A stretch of 64,000 nt of DNA from Nemopilema nomurai (GCA_003864495.1 ML133505.1:62001-126000), one strand, 5' to 3'; shown: positions 1 to 12,300, numbered from the stretch's first letter. Made by a program: numbers and translations. Notes: generated from the sequence alone by a model not told the origin.

Positions 1-360
1 TACAACATAGAAGTAATTAAAGCTGCCTGTAAGAAGCCATTTAGAGTAGGAACTTTCTTAATAGTTACAAAACTAGTTGGAGAGAGAGTATCTCCTGACA
101 AAATTAAATAAGAAATGTGACAATTTTTGCTGATAAGTACTTTGTCTTTGCCATGTTCTGAATCAATCAGTTCAAGAATTGAAACAGGAGTAGTAGTAAT
201 CTTTTTTTAAAAGAAAAGATTCTAACCTTGTGACTTGTGTTATGAGATAATTTATCTTAATATCTTCAATTGCCTTTGCTTTATCTTCACCTTTTGTTCA
301 AACCCAGCTTATTCATTTTGAAAAAAATTTTCAATCGATTTTGCGATTTTACGTATAACA
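1..360. repeat. Duplicated non-coding block (partner 6870-7210)
   Basis: This stretch is a diverged direct copy of 6870-7210. Both contain the same run of landmarks: a 'gtaggaact' block, 'gacaagtactttgtct' or close to it, 'gccatgttct' and 'tttttgttcaaacccagct'. No open reading frame in it looks coding. It sits directly before a degenerate copy of the inverted-repeat element described at 7300-7940, so the two loci were duplicated together. Confidence 0.6.
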
Positions 361-399
361 TTAAAGCTCTGTGAAAGCTAGATAAAGAATAGGATTCTT

Positions 400-1045
400 C
401 ACGGAGGCGAACAAAAATGTTTGTACGCAAAAAATAGAAGAAATATAACCAGTTTTTGCAGTAAATTGCTAAAATCTGGTGAAGTAAAAGGCCATTTTAA
501 AATCAAACAAACTAACGGATGTAAACTAGGGCGCATAATTGGTTGTACATGACCATGGTAATTTTCACTTACCTTCGAATGCCAAATAAAGAAAGCCATA
601 AACTTCTGCTATTCAGCGGTGAATTCTAATATGGTTTATGGTCTAAGGTCATGTCTCCCTGCATCCAAAAGATTGCATTTCCACCCAATAAATAAACTTA
701 GTTGTTGAGGAAACTTCATACCATTATGAAGCTCTGTATGTATTACGCAATGTTCAAAGACTTTTGGAGAAATTTAAACATGTTGAAACGAGCATAAGTT
801 CTAAAACATCTGCTAAAGCCGCGTCGAAATTGTAAATGACGCAATTCCTGAATGTGAGAGACGGAAGAAGTGTGATTCGGCTTTTGAGCAATAACTTTTG
901 GTGGATAAGGATTGTGCCAAACATTCAGTGATTGCAATGCAAAACGAACTGGGAAAGAATGACTTAAAAAGCAAGCATGACCTAATCAGAAAAGACTCTT
1001 TGCTTCCAGGCCATTCTGAACTAGATAGGCTTTCCAAATGAATCA
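400..1045 (+). mobile_element. Degenerate copy of the long-TIR DNA element family R1
   Basis: The sequence aligns by eye with 7300-7830, 21801-22260 and, in reverse, 60650-60930. Shared landmarks are 'ggatgtaaactagggcgcat' followed by 'attggttgtacatga', 'gagcataag', 'gtcgaaattgtaaa' and 'gattcggct'. It lacks clear terminal inverted repeats. Short open frames on the minus strand here are not conserved between copies, so I do not call a gene. Confidence 0.5.
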
Positions 1046-1206
1046 ATTATATAACAGTAGTTATATAAAATTATAGCTAAAGGTTTAGAATTTGAATGTG
1101 CTCAAATGCTAAATTGTGATACATTTCGTTAATTCGTTGACATTTTAGAATCCATTAACAGTGTACCAAAATTCTCCTTCCTTGAAAGTTAGGGAATCGA
1201 AGCTGC

Positions 1207-1400
1207 ATCTTCATAACCCTCCACTTCACAAAGTTGTAGACACTCTATTCTGTTTACGTACACAGTCACGTATCCACCATGCAGTAACTTTGGGCAGTAA
1301 AAGTGCTTGAACTCTCTAGTGTTTAGGATTCCATCGTCCGCACACATTGTATTGTTTCGTCCACTATTCTAACTATCGTCTCCAATACTGACATTAACAT
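1207..1400 (-). pseudogene. Truncated FTP (fucolectin-type) domain fragment
   Basis: Read on the minus strand this is the C-terminal half of the terminal FTP exon seen in the intact gene at 33120-28209: an SIGDDS-like motif, GRNN, a CxDDG turn, FYCP, and LCEVE near the end. It begins at the residue where the domain's SVGDD strand starts, and everything upstream is absent. It has an in-frame TAG where the family has Ser-Asn. The upstream side abuts a copy of the repeat unit found at 33.8 kb. It cannot encode a domain. The fragment at 16112-15910 shares the same truncation point and downstream flank, so the two are related by duplication after truncation. Confidence 0.75.
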
Positions 1401-1404
1401 AAAA

Positions 1405-2860
1405 TTTCAAAAACCGCGAGATCTATTAAGAAAGATGGCTTTATCTTTATGTTGGGCCTTTCCTCGTATTATTGATTTTAGAAGGATATATTTGCAATCA
1501 TCTAGAGCTTCTCTAACTAGCAAAGCGCAGAATGTGTAAGTGATTTGACATAAGCGGGATTCATGTCTACGACAAGATGCCCTACCTTGTTTCATGACAA
1601 CTGACCTAGCTATAAATGGCTCAAAATCTTACCACTATGTCACTGTCAAAGTGCTTTCCCAGTAAGGAGTCATTACAACTCAATTAAAAACTAAGAAATG
1701 AATCAGAACTCAGAGAAACTAACCAGGGGCGGATCCAGGCCGCCGCCAACGCCTTACATAAGGCAGTCAGAACTTTCAAAGTCTTGTAAGAGATATCTTG
1801 GCGATTCTAAGATTTTTTACGGGTTTAAACACTTCCCCGCTGTTTTGCTTTATTTTCGCCTTTAAATAGCAATGACATCCATATCTACGCTTGAATCTCG
1901 GTTTGGTGAATTTCGAAAGAGATGAGCCAGTTTCCTTCCATATTTGGCTATCTCTTTGTAATCTCTTTTATTGTGCTGCATTTCGAACAATCGTGCGGCA
2001 TTGCGTTCTGTCAAAGTTGCATTGTGTCGGAGCTCCAAAGAATTGTACTGCAGCGAAAAGCAATTGTGCGGTGCTAGAAACAATGAGTGACATCCAAAAG
2101 CTTGAAATGCTGCACAAGCCATTGTTGGAATTTTGAGATGCCGCACAATCAACTTCTAGATAGAACAATTGATTTGACAGCTTACACAATGCTGTTCCCT
2201 CAAATAACAAAACGGTCTCGAATGCCGCACAATCGATTGGGACCGCCGCACATTGTACTAGATTGTTCGGCCTGAGACAGAAAACAACTTTTCGAAGCTT
2301 TGAAACCCAGTGGTCAACAATTTATTTTGGCGGGATTAAGTCAAGGAACGCTGGAAAATACCTCGGAAAAGAAAATTGGAACTTCTAAGAATGATTAGAT
2401 CTCGAATTGTGGAAGGTGCCATAGATTAGATCAATAAACGCAGTTTTTGTTATTGTGGTAAACGTAAATCGCTTTCAAAATTTTATGCTCTACACAGTTC
2501 ATCAGAAGAAATGGTGGCAACTTTTTGCAAAGGATAACTAAATCAGTTTTTGTCATATGGGCGGTTCCTGTGCATTTCCTTAAAATTGCTGCTTCCGAGA
2601 TTCTTAAAATTTTTGGGGACTCCACCCTCCCTTTTCCGATAAGTGCGGCAGTTAACATTTCCACTGGATCCACCCCTGACATTAACAATAAAACAAACCT
2701 CAAGAGCTATATTTTCCAGTTGATTTCCAGTGCGACAAATAAGCTGGGGTATCTAATGAAATGTGGCACTGATGGAGAGGTAAATCAGAAAGAATTCAAT
2801 CTTTCATAACGTGAAAGCTTTCATGGTGCATGGGTTTCAAAATTCCTAGCTAATAAGCCA
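1405..2860 (+). repeat. Third, partial copy of the 33.6-42.4 kb repeat unit, split by an insertion
   Basis: Positions 1405-1723 match 33840-34165 and 39420-39745 (for example 'cagaatgtgtaagtgatttg' and 'ccactatgtcactgtcaaa'). Positions 2679-2860 match the sequence that follows the hAT-like element in those copies ('gtggcactgatgga'). Here that hAT-like site is empty, but a different element (1724-2678) is inserted about 20 bp earlier. No gene is seen. Confidence 0.7.
1724..2678. mobile_element. Non-autonomous hAT-like element (955 bp) with internal motif arrays
   Basis: The ends are CAGGGGCGGATCCAG and its near-exact inverse CTGGATCCACCCCTG. They are flanked by AAACTAAC and ACATTAAC, which match at 6 of 8 positions and fit a decayed 8 bp target duplication. 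The paralogous copies at 34.16 and 39.74 kb lack this insertion. Inside (about 1985-2255) a motif close to GCCGCACAATC recurs: the left half shows it mostly as GTGCGGC, the right half mostly as GCCGCAC. This resembles the subterminal transposase-binding arrays of hAT elements, placed centrally. The short open frames here are by-products of these arrays. Confidence 0.7.
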
Positions 2861-2876
2861 GCTGTATCAAGAGAAA

Positions 2877-2995
2877 AGGCATTGCCTCTGTCCGTTGCCA
2901 CAAAGGCTGAACTCCTGCGACACTCAGATCTAAACACTTGAGTCATAGCAAGGTTGATGCACTTCGAAGCAAGAAATGCAAGAAGCAGATGTCAG
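2877..2995 (-). pseudogene. PAN/signal-peptide exon fragment
   Basis: On the minus strand this matches the beginning of the PAN exon of the genes at 33120 and 12996: the hydrophobic leader, then QVFRSECRR and AFVATDRG. It lacks a usable start codon context and the rest of the exon, and it ends abruptly where the repeat copy 1405-2860 begins. It is a dead fragment of the lectin-like gene family. Confidence 0.7.
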
Positions 2996-4675
2996 AAACA
3001 GGCTATTATGCCCAAAACATGTTGATCTGTATGAAGTAAGGTACGGAATTCATTCTCTCGTATGAAAAGAAACGATTCAATGAACAATTTAAAATGAAAT
3101 TCAAGACAAGACAAGAAATTCATCAATATATTTCGAAATGTTTAAATTGATTACAAGAATTGTGACAAGCAGGCACAGATCAGAAGACAGTATGGGCCAT
3201 TCTTTACAAATGAATCAAAAAACTGAAAACGTTGGAAGAATTATGAGTATGATCTTCATATCAGAAGCCAATACGAGAAGTAGAAAGCAAGTATTTTGTA
3301 TGCATCGATGTGCAAGAGCAAAGGTAAATTCAGGTTTAACGGTCATTTCTATCTATATGATAACAAGTCAAATTGCTCTGTAATGTAATGTAACTTTATT
3401 GAAACTGTTGACTTCCAGGCAAATAGCTCAGCTTTATGCTGCATTGCTAAAAGACATGATTAGGGTTGGGTGAGAGCACAATCTTACTCTATTTTAGTGA
3501 CAAGAATGAATGTAGAAAGATGAAACTTACAAATGCTGCGCTTTCAGCAGGATACTGGTTACTTGCTTTTTATCTAAGCAAAAGCATCACTTCAGCATAC
3601 AACAGGTTACTAGTCCTGCTTTCCAGAGTTGTATATGAGAGATTGTTATCATGAATACAATTGGTAATTATAATTACCTTTGTAGTGATTGACAACCTAC
3701 TGCAGGAGCCGCTGACTGCTCCGGCTGATGTCCTATCAGACTCTGTCTGTTCAACAGTCTTATTGCATTTCCAATTCCCAAAAGCTTTTCAGGAATGAAA
3801 AACTTTGTCATTAACTATTGATAGCCTTGTGAGTTCTTCATAATTAACCAGGTACCAGCTTCTGCACAAAGGAAGTTAAACTGTGTAGCAGAGATTTCAC
3901 TCAACTTTTTCAGATAAAACTTCTTCAACTGAACTAAAAATACCTTGATCCAACAAAAACTCTTCTAGCGAGAGCAAAATTCACCTTTGCATTACATACG
4001 AATATTAATTTTAATTGACTACCCTTTACAAGATTGAAACTGGAGTCTAAAAACACCAAATTGCAAGTTAACCTATCAGAAGCAAACAATTTGGTAGTAA
4101 AAATATTATCTTATAAGTAATTTGCCTTACTAACACAGATGGTTCACCATCATTTATTGAATGATTAGATTTTAAGCTAATAATTACTTGAGCTAATAAT
4201 TGCTAATAATTTCTATTGCAACCTTGTGCAAACAGTACAGTTTCTAAGCTTTCCAATTTAGAAAGATTGACGCAATCGTTTCCTGACGTAATTGCTCCAT
4301 GTTCGTTAGCATCTGTAGTCTGCCAGACCTGCAACGCATAATAAATGGAAAGGCAGGGGCAAGCTTCTAAACTGGAACCAAGAAATTAGAAATTTCATAA
4401 TCTGGCACCAAAGCATTTGCATTCGATACATGATAAATTGAATACCTACTTTATCTACTACAGGTATCTTCCCTATATGTTTCACTGATGTGGACTGATT
4501 TTAAAAGATTCTTAAGGAGCACACCAGCATTTTGACAAAAAACCTTGAAATTGTCTTGTAAAGCTGCTAATAGCAAGTCTCTACTAAAAAAAAACACTAT
4601 GGGAAAGAAAGAAAGGCCATGCTCTTTTTGACAAAAGTCTCGTACTACATGCAATATTCCTGCTTCGCTGTTATA
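2920..4675. repeat. Segmental duplication X, copy 1 (partner 13363-14897)
   Basis: The block starts inside the PAN fragment and runs through non-coding sequence to 'tgcttcgctgttatatt'. The second copy is at 13363-14897 in the same orientation, with several indels (it lacks most of 4020-4255). Divergence is moderate over most of the length, but 4445-4670 is about 96 percent identical to 14662-14890 by eye. No splice-supported exon is seen. Confidence 0.7.
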
Positions 4676-4689
4676 TTATGATACATACC

Positions 4690-6600
4690 AATGATAACTG
4701 GATATAGCACAAAACGAAATAGAGATGCACCTGTAACATAAAATCCTTCTTTTGTTGAATTTCTTTTGAAAAGTTTTTCTTTTTAAATGCTAAGCTATTT
4801 CTACACATTAGATATACGCATCACACACAATTTAGTATTATAATAAACACACAACATGATTAATTACACATCTTTTAGTTCCGTAAACAAAAATGATACT
4901 TTCATGCTTATTGGCAATACAAACTTGTCCCAAATTAAGGACAGACTCATGCTTACCTCTAAAGACATTCAGTTCTTGCTGCGCCGAGTTCTGCTGGCTC
5001 CTGTTTGACTCTCTCGTTGATCTACACCTGCACAATTCTAAAAAAACTTACCATCACGGTTTCATTTCAGAAAAACAAACATACATTCTTTCATTATTAA
5101 TGAATCGACCAGAATTAGTTATATTAATAAATTAACTGTACTGGTGTTATCCTGCTTAACGGTCTTGAACAATTTGCTGTTTGTTTTAGTTAAAATTGCC
5201 TTTACCCTTCTAAATTTTTTTGTAATATATAGTTTGCTTTCTTCATACAGCAACAAATTTGACTCAAATTGAAGAATTTTGTAAAAAAAAAGTTGCAAAA
5301 GCCAAATATAAAGAAACAGTGTATTAAATAAAGCATTCTATCAAAATAATTCTTGTAATAACGTAAATAAATCGAACTATATTCAATTTTCCTTTGTTTA
5401 ATCGTCTTTCTTTATTCGGATTCATCAGATGTATTTGCGATTACGTAAGTTCCAGCAATTTTTGAGAGAAATTATAAGAAATTATGGATCTTAAGACGCT
5501 GAGGAAGTGAGGAGTGGATTTGGAAATATATTTGTATGGAAATTTAAGGTTGCCACCAACATTGTTTTATACCAATTGCAATCCCCTTCCCTTTCCGTTT
5601 AGAGCTTCTTCAGTAAGGTTGGAAAAGGTTGCCCTTTTACACTCTGTTGTGAATGTAAACTACTTGTTGAACTGATCTTTCATTTCAACCATTGCCTTTT
5701 GCAAAGCATTGGCTAAGAACGACTGAAGCCCTCTTCTAAACCAATTGCAATCCCCTTCCTGTTCAATCTAGAGTTTTGTCAGTCAGTCCTGCCTTGTCTT
5801 TTCCCTGCTTCGCAACTTTCATTGACGCTCCAGTAGAATTTCATCTTGCAGCCGTTAAATACCACATAAATTAGCATTTTAGAGCCGTGTACTTGGATTT
5901 TTTTTCTAAAATTAACAATACCAGTGGTCAATCTCTTGAGCAGTTCCTTGAGTTCGTCTTCAATTTCCTACTCAATCATTCTTAGAAGCAAAATCAGTGT
6001 GTTGTTGAAATATTGCCAGATTTATGATAACTAACTAAGGATAATAAAACAAGACATGAGAAAAGTCATAAACAACTTATTACAAAATTTAGAAGCATTT
6101 GGTAAAACCGATTGGGGAAAAACTATTCTCTAGCTTTTCATAGAGTCTTTCGTTGTTAAAACTTTTCTTTAAAATTTTTCTCCTCAAATACTAATCTACT
6201 TTTACGCGTTATTTTTACGCATTCCAGAACATAGGTCTTCCATAACATTTATTTTCTTTGCAACTAATTCATCTCCCATGCTGATTATTCGCATACGTTT
6301 TAGTTGCGTAGACTAACCTGATAATTTCTTGCCTATAGGCAATACTTATTGGCCCTATCAATGAAGACTCAGTGTTACCTTTCAAGATCTCCAGGTCTTT
6401 CTGCTTCGAAATTCGCCGGCTTTCGTTTGACCCTCACTTTGTTCAAAATGCGCCCGATTCTCAAAAACCAATCATCACCGTTCAATTTGAGTTAAACAAA
6501 CGCACCTTCCTTCATTATTCATGATTCGGGTGCAATCCGGTATTTCAACTAAGTGCAACTGTTCTGGTGAGATGTACAAGTGTAATGCTTGATTGAATTA
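4690..6600. repeat. Segmental duplication Y, copies 1 and 1b (partner 22425-23790)
   Basis: Positions 4690-5560 match 22425-23790 in pieces, for example 'gatactttc', 'cagactcatgcttacct' and 'tttgtatggaaatttaag'. A more diverged third version lies at about 6120-6560 ('ttacctttcaagat'). In the first copy, minus-strand 5030-4960 is bordered by a fair acceptor and a GTAAGC donor, but the frame is open in only one of three copies. No gene is called. Confidence 0.55.
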
Positions 6601-7299
6601 AAATTGCCTATAAAATTCTGAAAATTATTAGAAAATAAGAGAAGTTTCCTTCCATCAAACATGACTCAGATTAAAAGTTCGCCATTTGAGCAAAAAATTT
6701 TCAAAAACAGAGAATTACGCAATACCAAATCTAAAACAATCAATAATGTAAGAAAAAGATTCTAGTTTATGTCATTTCATTTTGAATTCTCCATTTACAA
6801 TTTAATTATATAACTACAAGGCACTAAAACTGCAAATTAAAACAAGTAATTCTAATAATACATAATAATCTAAGTTGCCTGTAGAGAACCATGTCGAGTA
6901 GGAACTCTCTCAATAGTTACCAAAATAATAGAAGAGAGAATATCCTATGATAAAATTATAGCAGAAATGCAAAAAGTTTAGCTGACAAGTACTTTGTCTT
7001 AGCCATGTTCTAAATCAATCAGTGCAAAAATTGAAAAGGGAGCATTAGTAATCTTTTTTGGAAAGAAAAAATTCTATTGTAGTGATTATGAGTTAACTTG
7101 ATTTCGTTATGTTGCGTTATGAGATAATTTGATTTCATTTTCTTCAATTTCCTGTGCTTAATCTTCACTTTTTGTTCAAACCCAGCTGATCAATTCATGG
7201 TTATGCAATTATCAATATAATTTGGGAGCAATTAAAAAAATTTGCACGTAAAATTAGAAAGAATATGACAAATTTTTGTATTTTAATTCACTCTTCCGT

Positions 7300-7940
7300 C
7301 CGACACTCTCTAGAATTTTAAGACGGCAAGAAATGGCTAAAAGCTGACAAAGTAAACATCCATTTGCAAATCAAACATACAAAAGGATGTAAACTAGGGC
7401 GCATGATTGGTTGTACATGATCAATCAACATCAGTTTCCACCTAAGTTCGAGTGCCAAATAAAGAAAGACATAAGCTTTTCTTATTCAGCGGTGAATTCT
7501 CGTATGGTTTATAATGCTAAGGTCATGTTTCCCTTCTGCCAATGGATTGCATTTCAACCCAATAGATAAAATTAGTCGTTTACGAATGTTCATATCATTA
7601 TGTATGACCCACTTTTCAAAGACTTTGGAGATATTTAAACATATTCAAACGAGCATAAGTGCTGAAGTATCTACAATTCCTAAATTGAGTGTGATTCTGC
7701 TTTTGAGCAACAACTTTTGGAGGATAATTTTAATGCAAAATTTCTCTTTTTATATTGAAGAGATCCTCTTTTCTATTTGGAGCATCTGAAAGTGGATTGT
7801 TCAGTGAGAGCGATGAGTTAACTATAGCCAATCGTGCCCTCTTTTTATCATCCTCTAATGTTTTCGATATCTGCAGCTTGCTATTTGTTTTGTCAACGTT
7901 TGGTCATTTCAAGACGTTTGCATACTTTGGGGAGTGTCAG
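7300..7940 (+). mobile_element. DNA element R1 with ~65 bp imperfect terminal inverted repeats
   Basis: The left end begins CCGACACTC and continues through GACGGCAAGAAATGGC and CTGACAAAGTAAA. The reverse complement of the right end begins CTGACACTCCCC and continues through AACGTCTTGAAATGACC and TTGACAAAACAAAT, so the two ends align for roughly 65 bp. This is the most complete of at least five copies. No transposase is visible, and a clear target duplication is not seen. Open frames at 7514-8024 cross the right end and are not conserved. Confidence 0.6.
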
Positions 7941-9305
7941 ATGAAATTCAAATTGAAGATTAAAAATCTGGCTCTGATGTTTCTAGCTATTATTCAATTT
8001 CTTATCAGAAATTATTTGTTATAAATCTTTGTACGAAAACCTTAAATTTGCCGCCATCGTTGTTTCAATATCTTGCGAGACCCTCAAATCAAAACACCCG
8101 AACCTTTTCTTGATCCAATTGATATTTTCATTTCATATGATATTATCCTCTGAATTTTGAGGGAAATTATGTCAACATGCTATATTAACTGCAAGTTAAA
8201 AGTTATCAGCTGAACATTTAGATATGAACTTTTTGTCTTTGCGAAATTTGAAGAAATAAATAGCTTGAAGAATTAAATTCACTCAATAACAACAAAATTC
8301 GATATATGTCTACTCAGTGGTTATGACCAAAATTGTGTTTGTCATGTGACCATGCTTGGCCAATTTTTATGTATTTATCGGCAATATGAGAATCTTTTTT
8401 GCTGCAACCTGACTTTTCTACAACTTTGCAGAAAGAGAACTTTGTCATTTTTGTCTGTCGGCCCAGCTGCATAATAAAGTATTCTTTTCACCTATTTACA
8501 TATACTATACCTTTTATATCTGTTGATCGGCATTGAAGAGGGAATAAAGCTTCTATTTTCTACCAAAAGCAGGAATGGTCCTATATTTTTTTACTTTATT
8601 TAAACTAGAAAACTTTATTTAGCTAACTAGTTATACAGTAATTTTCAAGGAACGAAAAGCACTTCGAAAAAAAATTTTGTTGAATGCCTTAAGTGCACTA
8701 AATGCATCCAAATTAAAGCAATTAACACTTGTTGACTAAAATGACCTATTCTTCGAGTTAACATGGTTTTGAAAACTTTAGAAATTCAACTCACCCAGTT
8801 TAGAAAAACTGACTTTATTTTTTATAGGCTCTTCCAATTTTTGATGAAGAAACTATATAGACGGGGGAAAACAGCTCTTTTGTAAAATGAGTAAGATTAA
8901 CGTCAAACTCCATAAGCATTGCGAAATAAATTCCAGAAAGATGCATTAATAACCTTTGCATGCCTTTAGAACGTTTTAATAAAAAGTAAGAGAACAGTAA
9001 AGGTAGACACAAAAAATTAACTGAAAAGAACCAACTGCTCTGAAGATTTGAAGAAAAGCTCAGATTGAAAAAGCTGCACTTCCTCTTCTATGCTGATATG
9101 TTACAACTGAAGCAAAATTAAAAGGCAATGTATATATATTCTAAAGTATCACAAATGCTTAATAGATAAGATCTATAACTTTAGCTATTTGCAAAGTATG
9201 TTCAAACAAACTAACATGTTTTTGAATTTATGATGCAGCTCTAGCCTAATTATTTGCAAATGATTTTCAACCCATTGAGTACATGGGACTTTCAAAGATT
9301 GTGAG
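7941..9305. other. No recognisable gene
   Basis: AT-rich sequence between the R1 element and the 3' end of the broken lectin-like gene. I see no conserved exon, structured RNA or transposon end. Part of it may be the 3' untranslated and flanking region of the minus-strand gene ending at 9306. Confidence 0.4.
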
Positions 9306-12300
9306 TTACTGTGTGCCAATTATGCTTTCATAGACTTCCACTTCACAAACTAGAAGATACTCTTTTCTGTTTAGGAACACAGTCACGTAGCGACCATGCA
9401 GCACCGTCGGGCAGTAAAAGTATTTCAGCTCTCCAGCGATTAGGCTCCCATCATCCACACAAAGTGCATTGTTTCGTCCACCATTCGAACTATCGTCTCC
9501 AACACTGACATCAAATGGATTGATCCTGTATAGAGCCCAAGTAACACCACTCTTTATTCGCACACTCGACACTTCTGCTTGCTTTGTCACATCCACTTGC
9601 CACCAGGGCATGTTCTCTTTCTGCGTGAAACTGCACCTTTCCCAGTTCCCAGTCCTGTCACCATCATTCCCAAGGCTGGCAGATAGCGCGTATCCATCAT
9701 GGGTATACACCGATGAACGGGACGACGGCTTTTTGTACGCAATGTTTTCATCTAAATGTAATTGAGAATACTTTCAATGCTACAAAAAGTTTTGCATCAG
9801 GTTTCATAAATATTTCTTGCTGTATTGTTTTGTTTGTTTCCCAAAAGCTTTAGTTTGCAAATGATGAATCAATAATTCTCTTAATCCTTAAAAAAGAAAA
9901 ATAGATACATTTCAAAGCAACGATTTTCAAAGTGGCATGTGTTAAACTTGAAAACAGTTTAGACCTTTTATATACTACCATACCAACTAATTGAGCAGGG
10001 TGCGCATTGAGCCCAGTCTCGAAACAAAGATATAATGTTGCAAAATGTCAATTTCCAAATTCATTAGTCAACAGATAGATATTCATCGCTTTATGACGCT
10101 TTTGATATAATATCAAGACAAAATATGTGTCCAATGCTCATTTTATTTGACAAAGCTATTCTGTTTATTGACAGTTTTCATGACCTTTACGTCGACATCC
10201 TTCCAAAGAATTATTTCCATTGTCAACAAGTGCTTTAACAACAATCAACATTTTATACTCATACCCTCATAAACCTCAAGTTCAGTAAATGCAATTCTGC
10301 TTTTTCTGTTGACAAACACGCTGACGTATTGGCCAAACAGAACAGTTGGACAACTATAGCTGGACATTACGATCGTCACGTTTCCGCTTTTGATACAGAG
10401 TCGGTTGTTGCGTCCGCCATTAGAGCTGTCATCTCCAACACTGAAATTAAACTTATTAAGATAATCCAAATTCTTTGGTCCCATATTGCAACCATAATCA
10501 CTGCTCTCTGTTCAACAAGGTCCACTCGCCACCACGGATAATTTTCAATCAATGTTGCGGCTTTCAAGCCTGATAGACTTCCATCATTTCCAAGACTGGC
10601 ATTGAATATTCCTTTGTCGTTTATGTATGTATGATGACTGAGCCGTAGGTTTCTTGAAGGCAACGTTTTCTACAATGTACATTTTACTTTAGACGTAGGT
10701 AAGCCAAGGTAAATTTAATTTCAACTTTTATCTGTGCCAATTATATATCAGCTTGAAGGTGTCCTAGAACATGATTCTTTAATTTCGATTCAAATATTAA
10801 AAAAGCCATCCTATCAAAAGCATTATGTGATTAAAGCTTTAGTAGTTCAGTATCTTTATAGCCCAGCAATCTGGCAATGAGGCAGAAAGATTTTCCTGAA
10901 GAATGATTTTTTGGAAGGTTATAACTCTAGACAAAGTTGCAATTAACACATCTCGCTACTTATGATATTGAGCTATGTTAATTTGATACAAATATTTCGG
11001 ACTTTGAGACCTCAGTTTTGACAGTTTTGAAATATTTTAGCAATAGTCTCCTATTCATACTCAGATACAGATTATACAAACGTCGGAAAAAACCTTATGC
11101 TGACACAATAAATGGAATAGATAAATTTTTTTAGCTAATATCAGTTGTCAAAACTTACCCGAGCAGTCTTTTACCATGACCGGTAAACCCACTTTTACAT
11201 TGGCAAGAAAATGAACCATTGTTGTTGGTGCAAATAGCCTGCTGGTGACAGTCATGCGAGCCATTTTTGTACTCGTTGATACCTGTCAAATATAAAAAGA
11301 ACTATAAAAAAATTCTTCTTTAAATGGTTTTCAAAATAGTGGCCATCTCATACGTTCATTTTAAAGGGCTACTTGAAAATCATTTGAAGGGTACCATCCA
11401 TTTCTATTTACATAGAATGATATTTTGCATAGATATATGGTAATAAACCTAGCATAGAAATTTATTACTGCAGAAAAACATTATTAATTTTTTGCGTAAA
11501 AAATTGTTTAGAATTAATTTCTAGCATCTTTGAGGAACTTTTTACATTTATGATAGCCTGACATAATGACAAAAGAAATATCAAAACTCAAATAAACAAA
11601 TATTGCATTACTTCGACATAAAAACACAAATGATGAAACAGAGACACTGGCAAGCAACATTCTATTGCGGAGTTCATGTTATCAAGTAGAGACCAGAGAA
11701 TTTGCACGATTTCTAAAATTAAGTTTGCATGGAATCATTCTCCATATGCATAAACTACAGTTTGCATTTTCCCGCACATGCTACCCGTGAAAAACATTTT
11801 TGCACAAAAAGGAATGGAAATGGTAAATGGAAAAGTTGCAAAAACAAAATTTTGGCCATCATCAAACAAGATGACATCAATTTGTCAGTGTAAGTCTAAT
11901 GGATCAACCTTAGTGTGGACTTATCTATGTGATCACTTTAACAAAATTCATTTAATAAGGCATTTAAGATTTGCTATGGCAGGGAAACTGCCGCAAAGCC
12001 AGTTTATGCAGCGTATAAATACTGACAATGTTAATAATCTAACTCACAGTTGAATTTAGAACACAATTTAGATCCTTGAGATTTTATGACGCTTTTTTCA
12101 TTTGCTTTTATATTGCTTAATTCTCAACCTTAGGTTACCTTTGTTATATTATAACCATCTTTACCTCTTTTAGTGACGAGAACCATTTCTTACCTAAACA
12201 CTCATAGCCCAACCTGTTGGAACAACTCTCAATGCAATTGTAGCCCGTATCACAAACTACCTGATGACATCTTGGACCTACCTGGAGAAGGATTTACAAA

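Noticed and set aside
1862..2275. Open frames of 60-96 codons on both strands, Cys/Asn-rich
   Set aside because: They overlap the repeated GCCGCACAATC motif array inside a transposable element; the repetition itself makes the frames look protein-like.
4451..4654. Minus-strand frame conserved with 14854-14680
   Set aside because: An A-run of different length shifts the start between copies, and no splice sites or known motif support it.
4838..5035. Exon-like segment with acceptor and GTAAGC donor in duplication Y
   Set aside because: The copy at 23.2 kb has an in-frame stop and no acceptor; the 6.4 kb copy has no acceptor.
11778..12053. Plus-strand 91-codon frame
   Set aside because: It lies inside intron 2 of broken gene B on the opposite strand, with no domain and no counterpart kept open in gene A.
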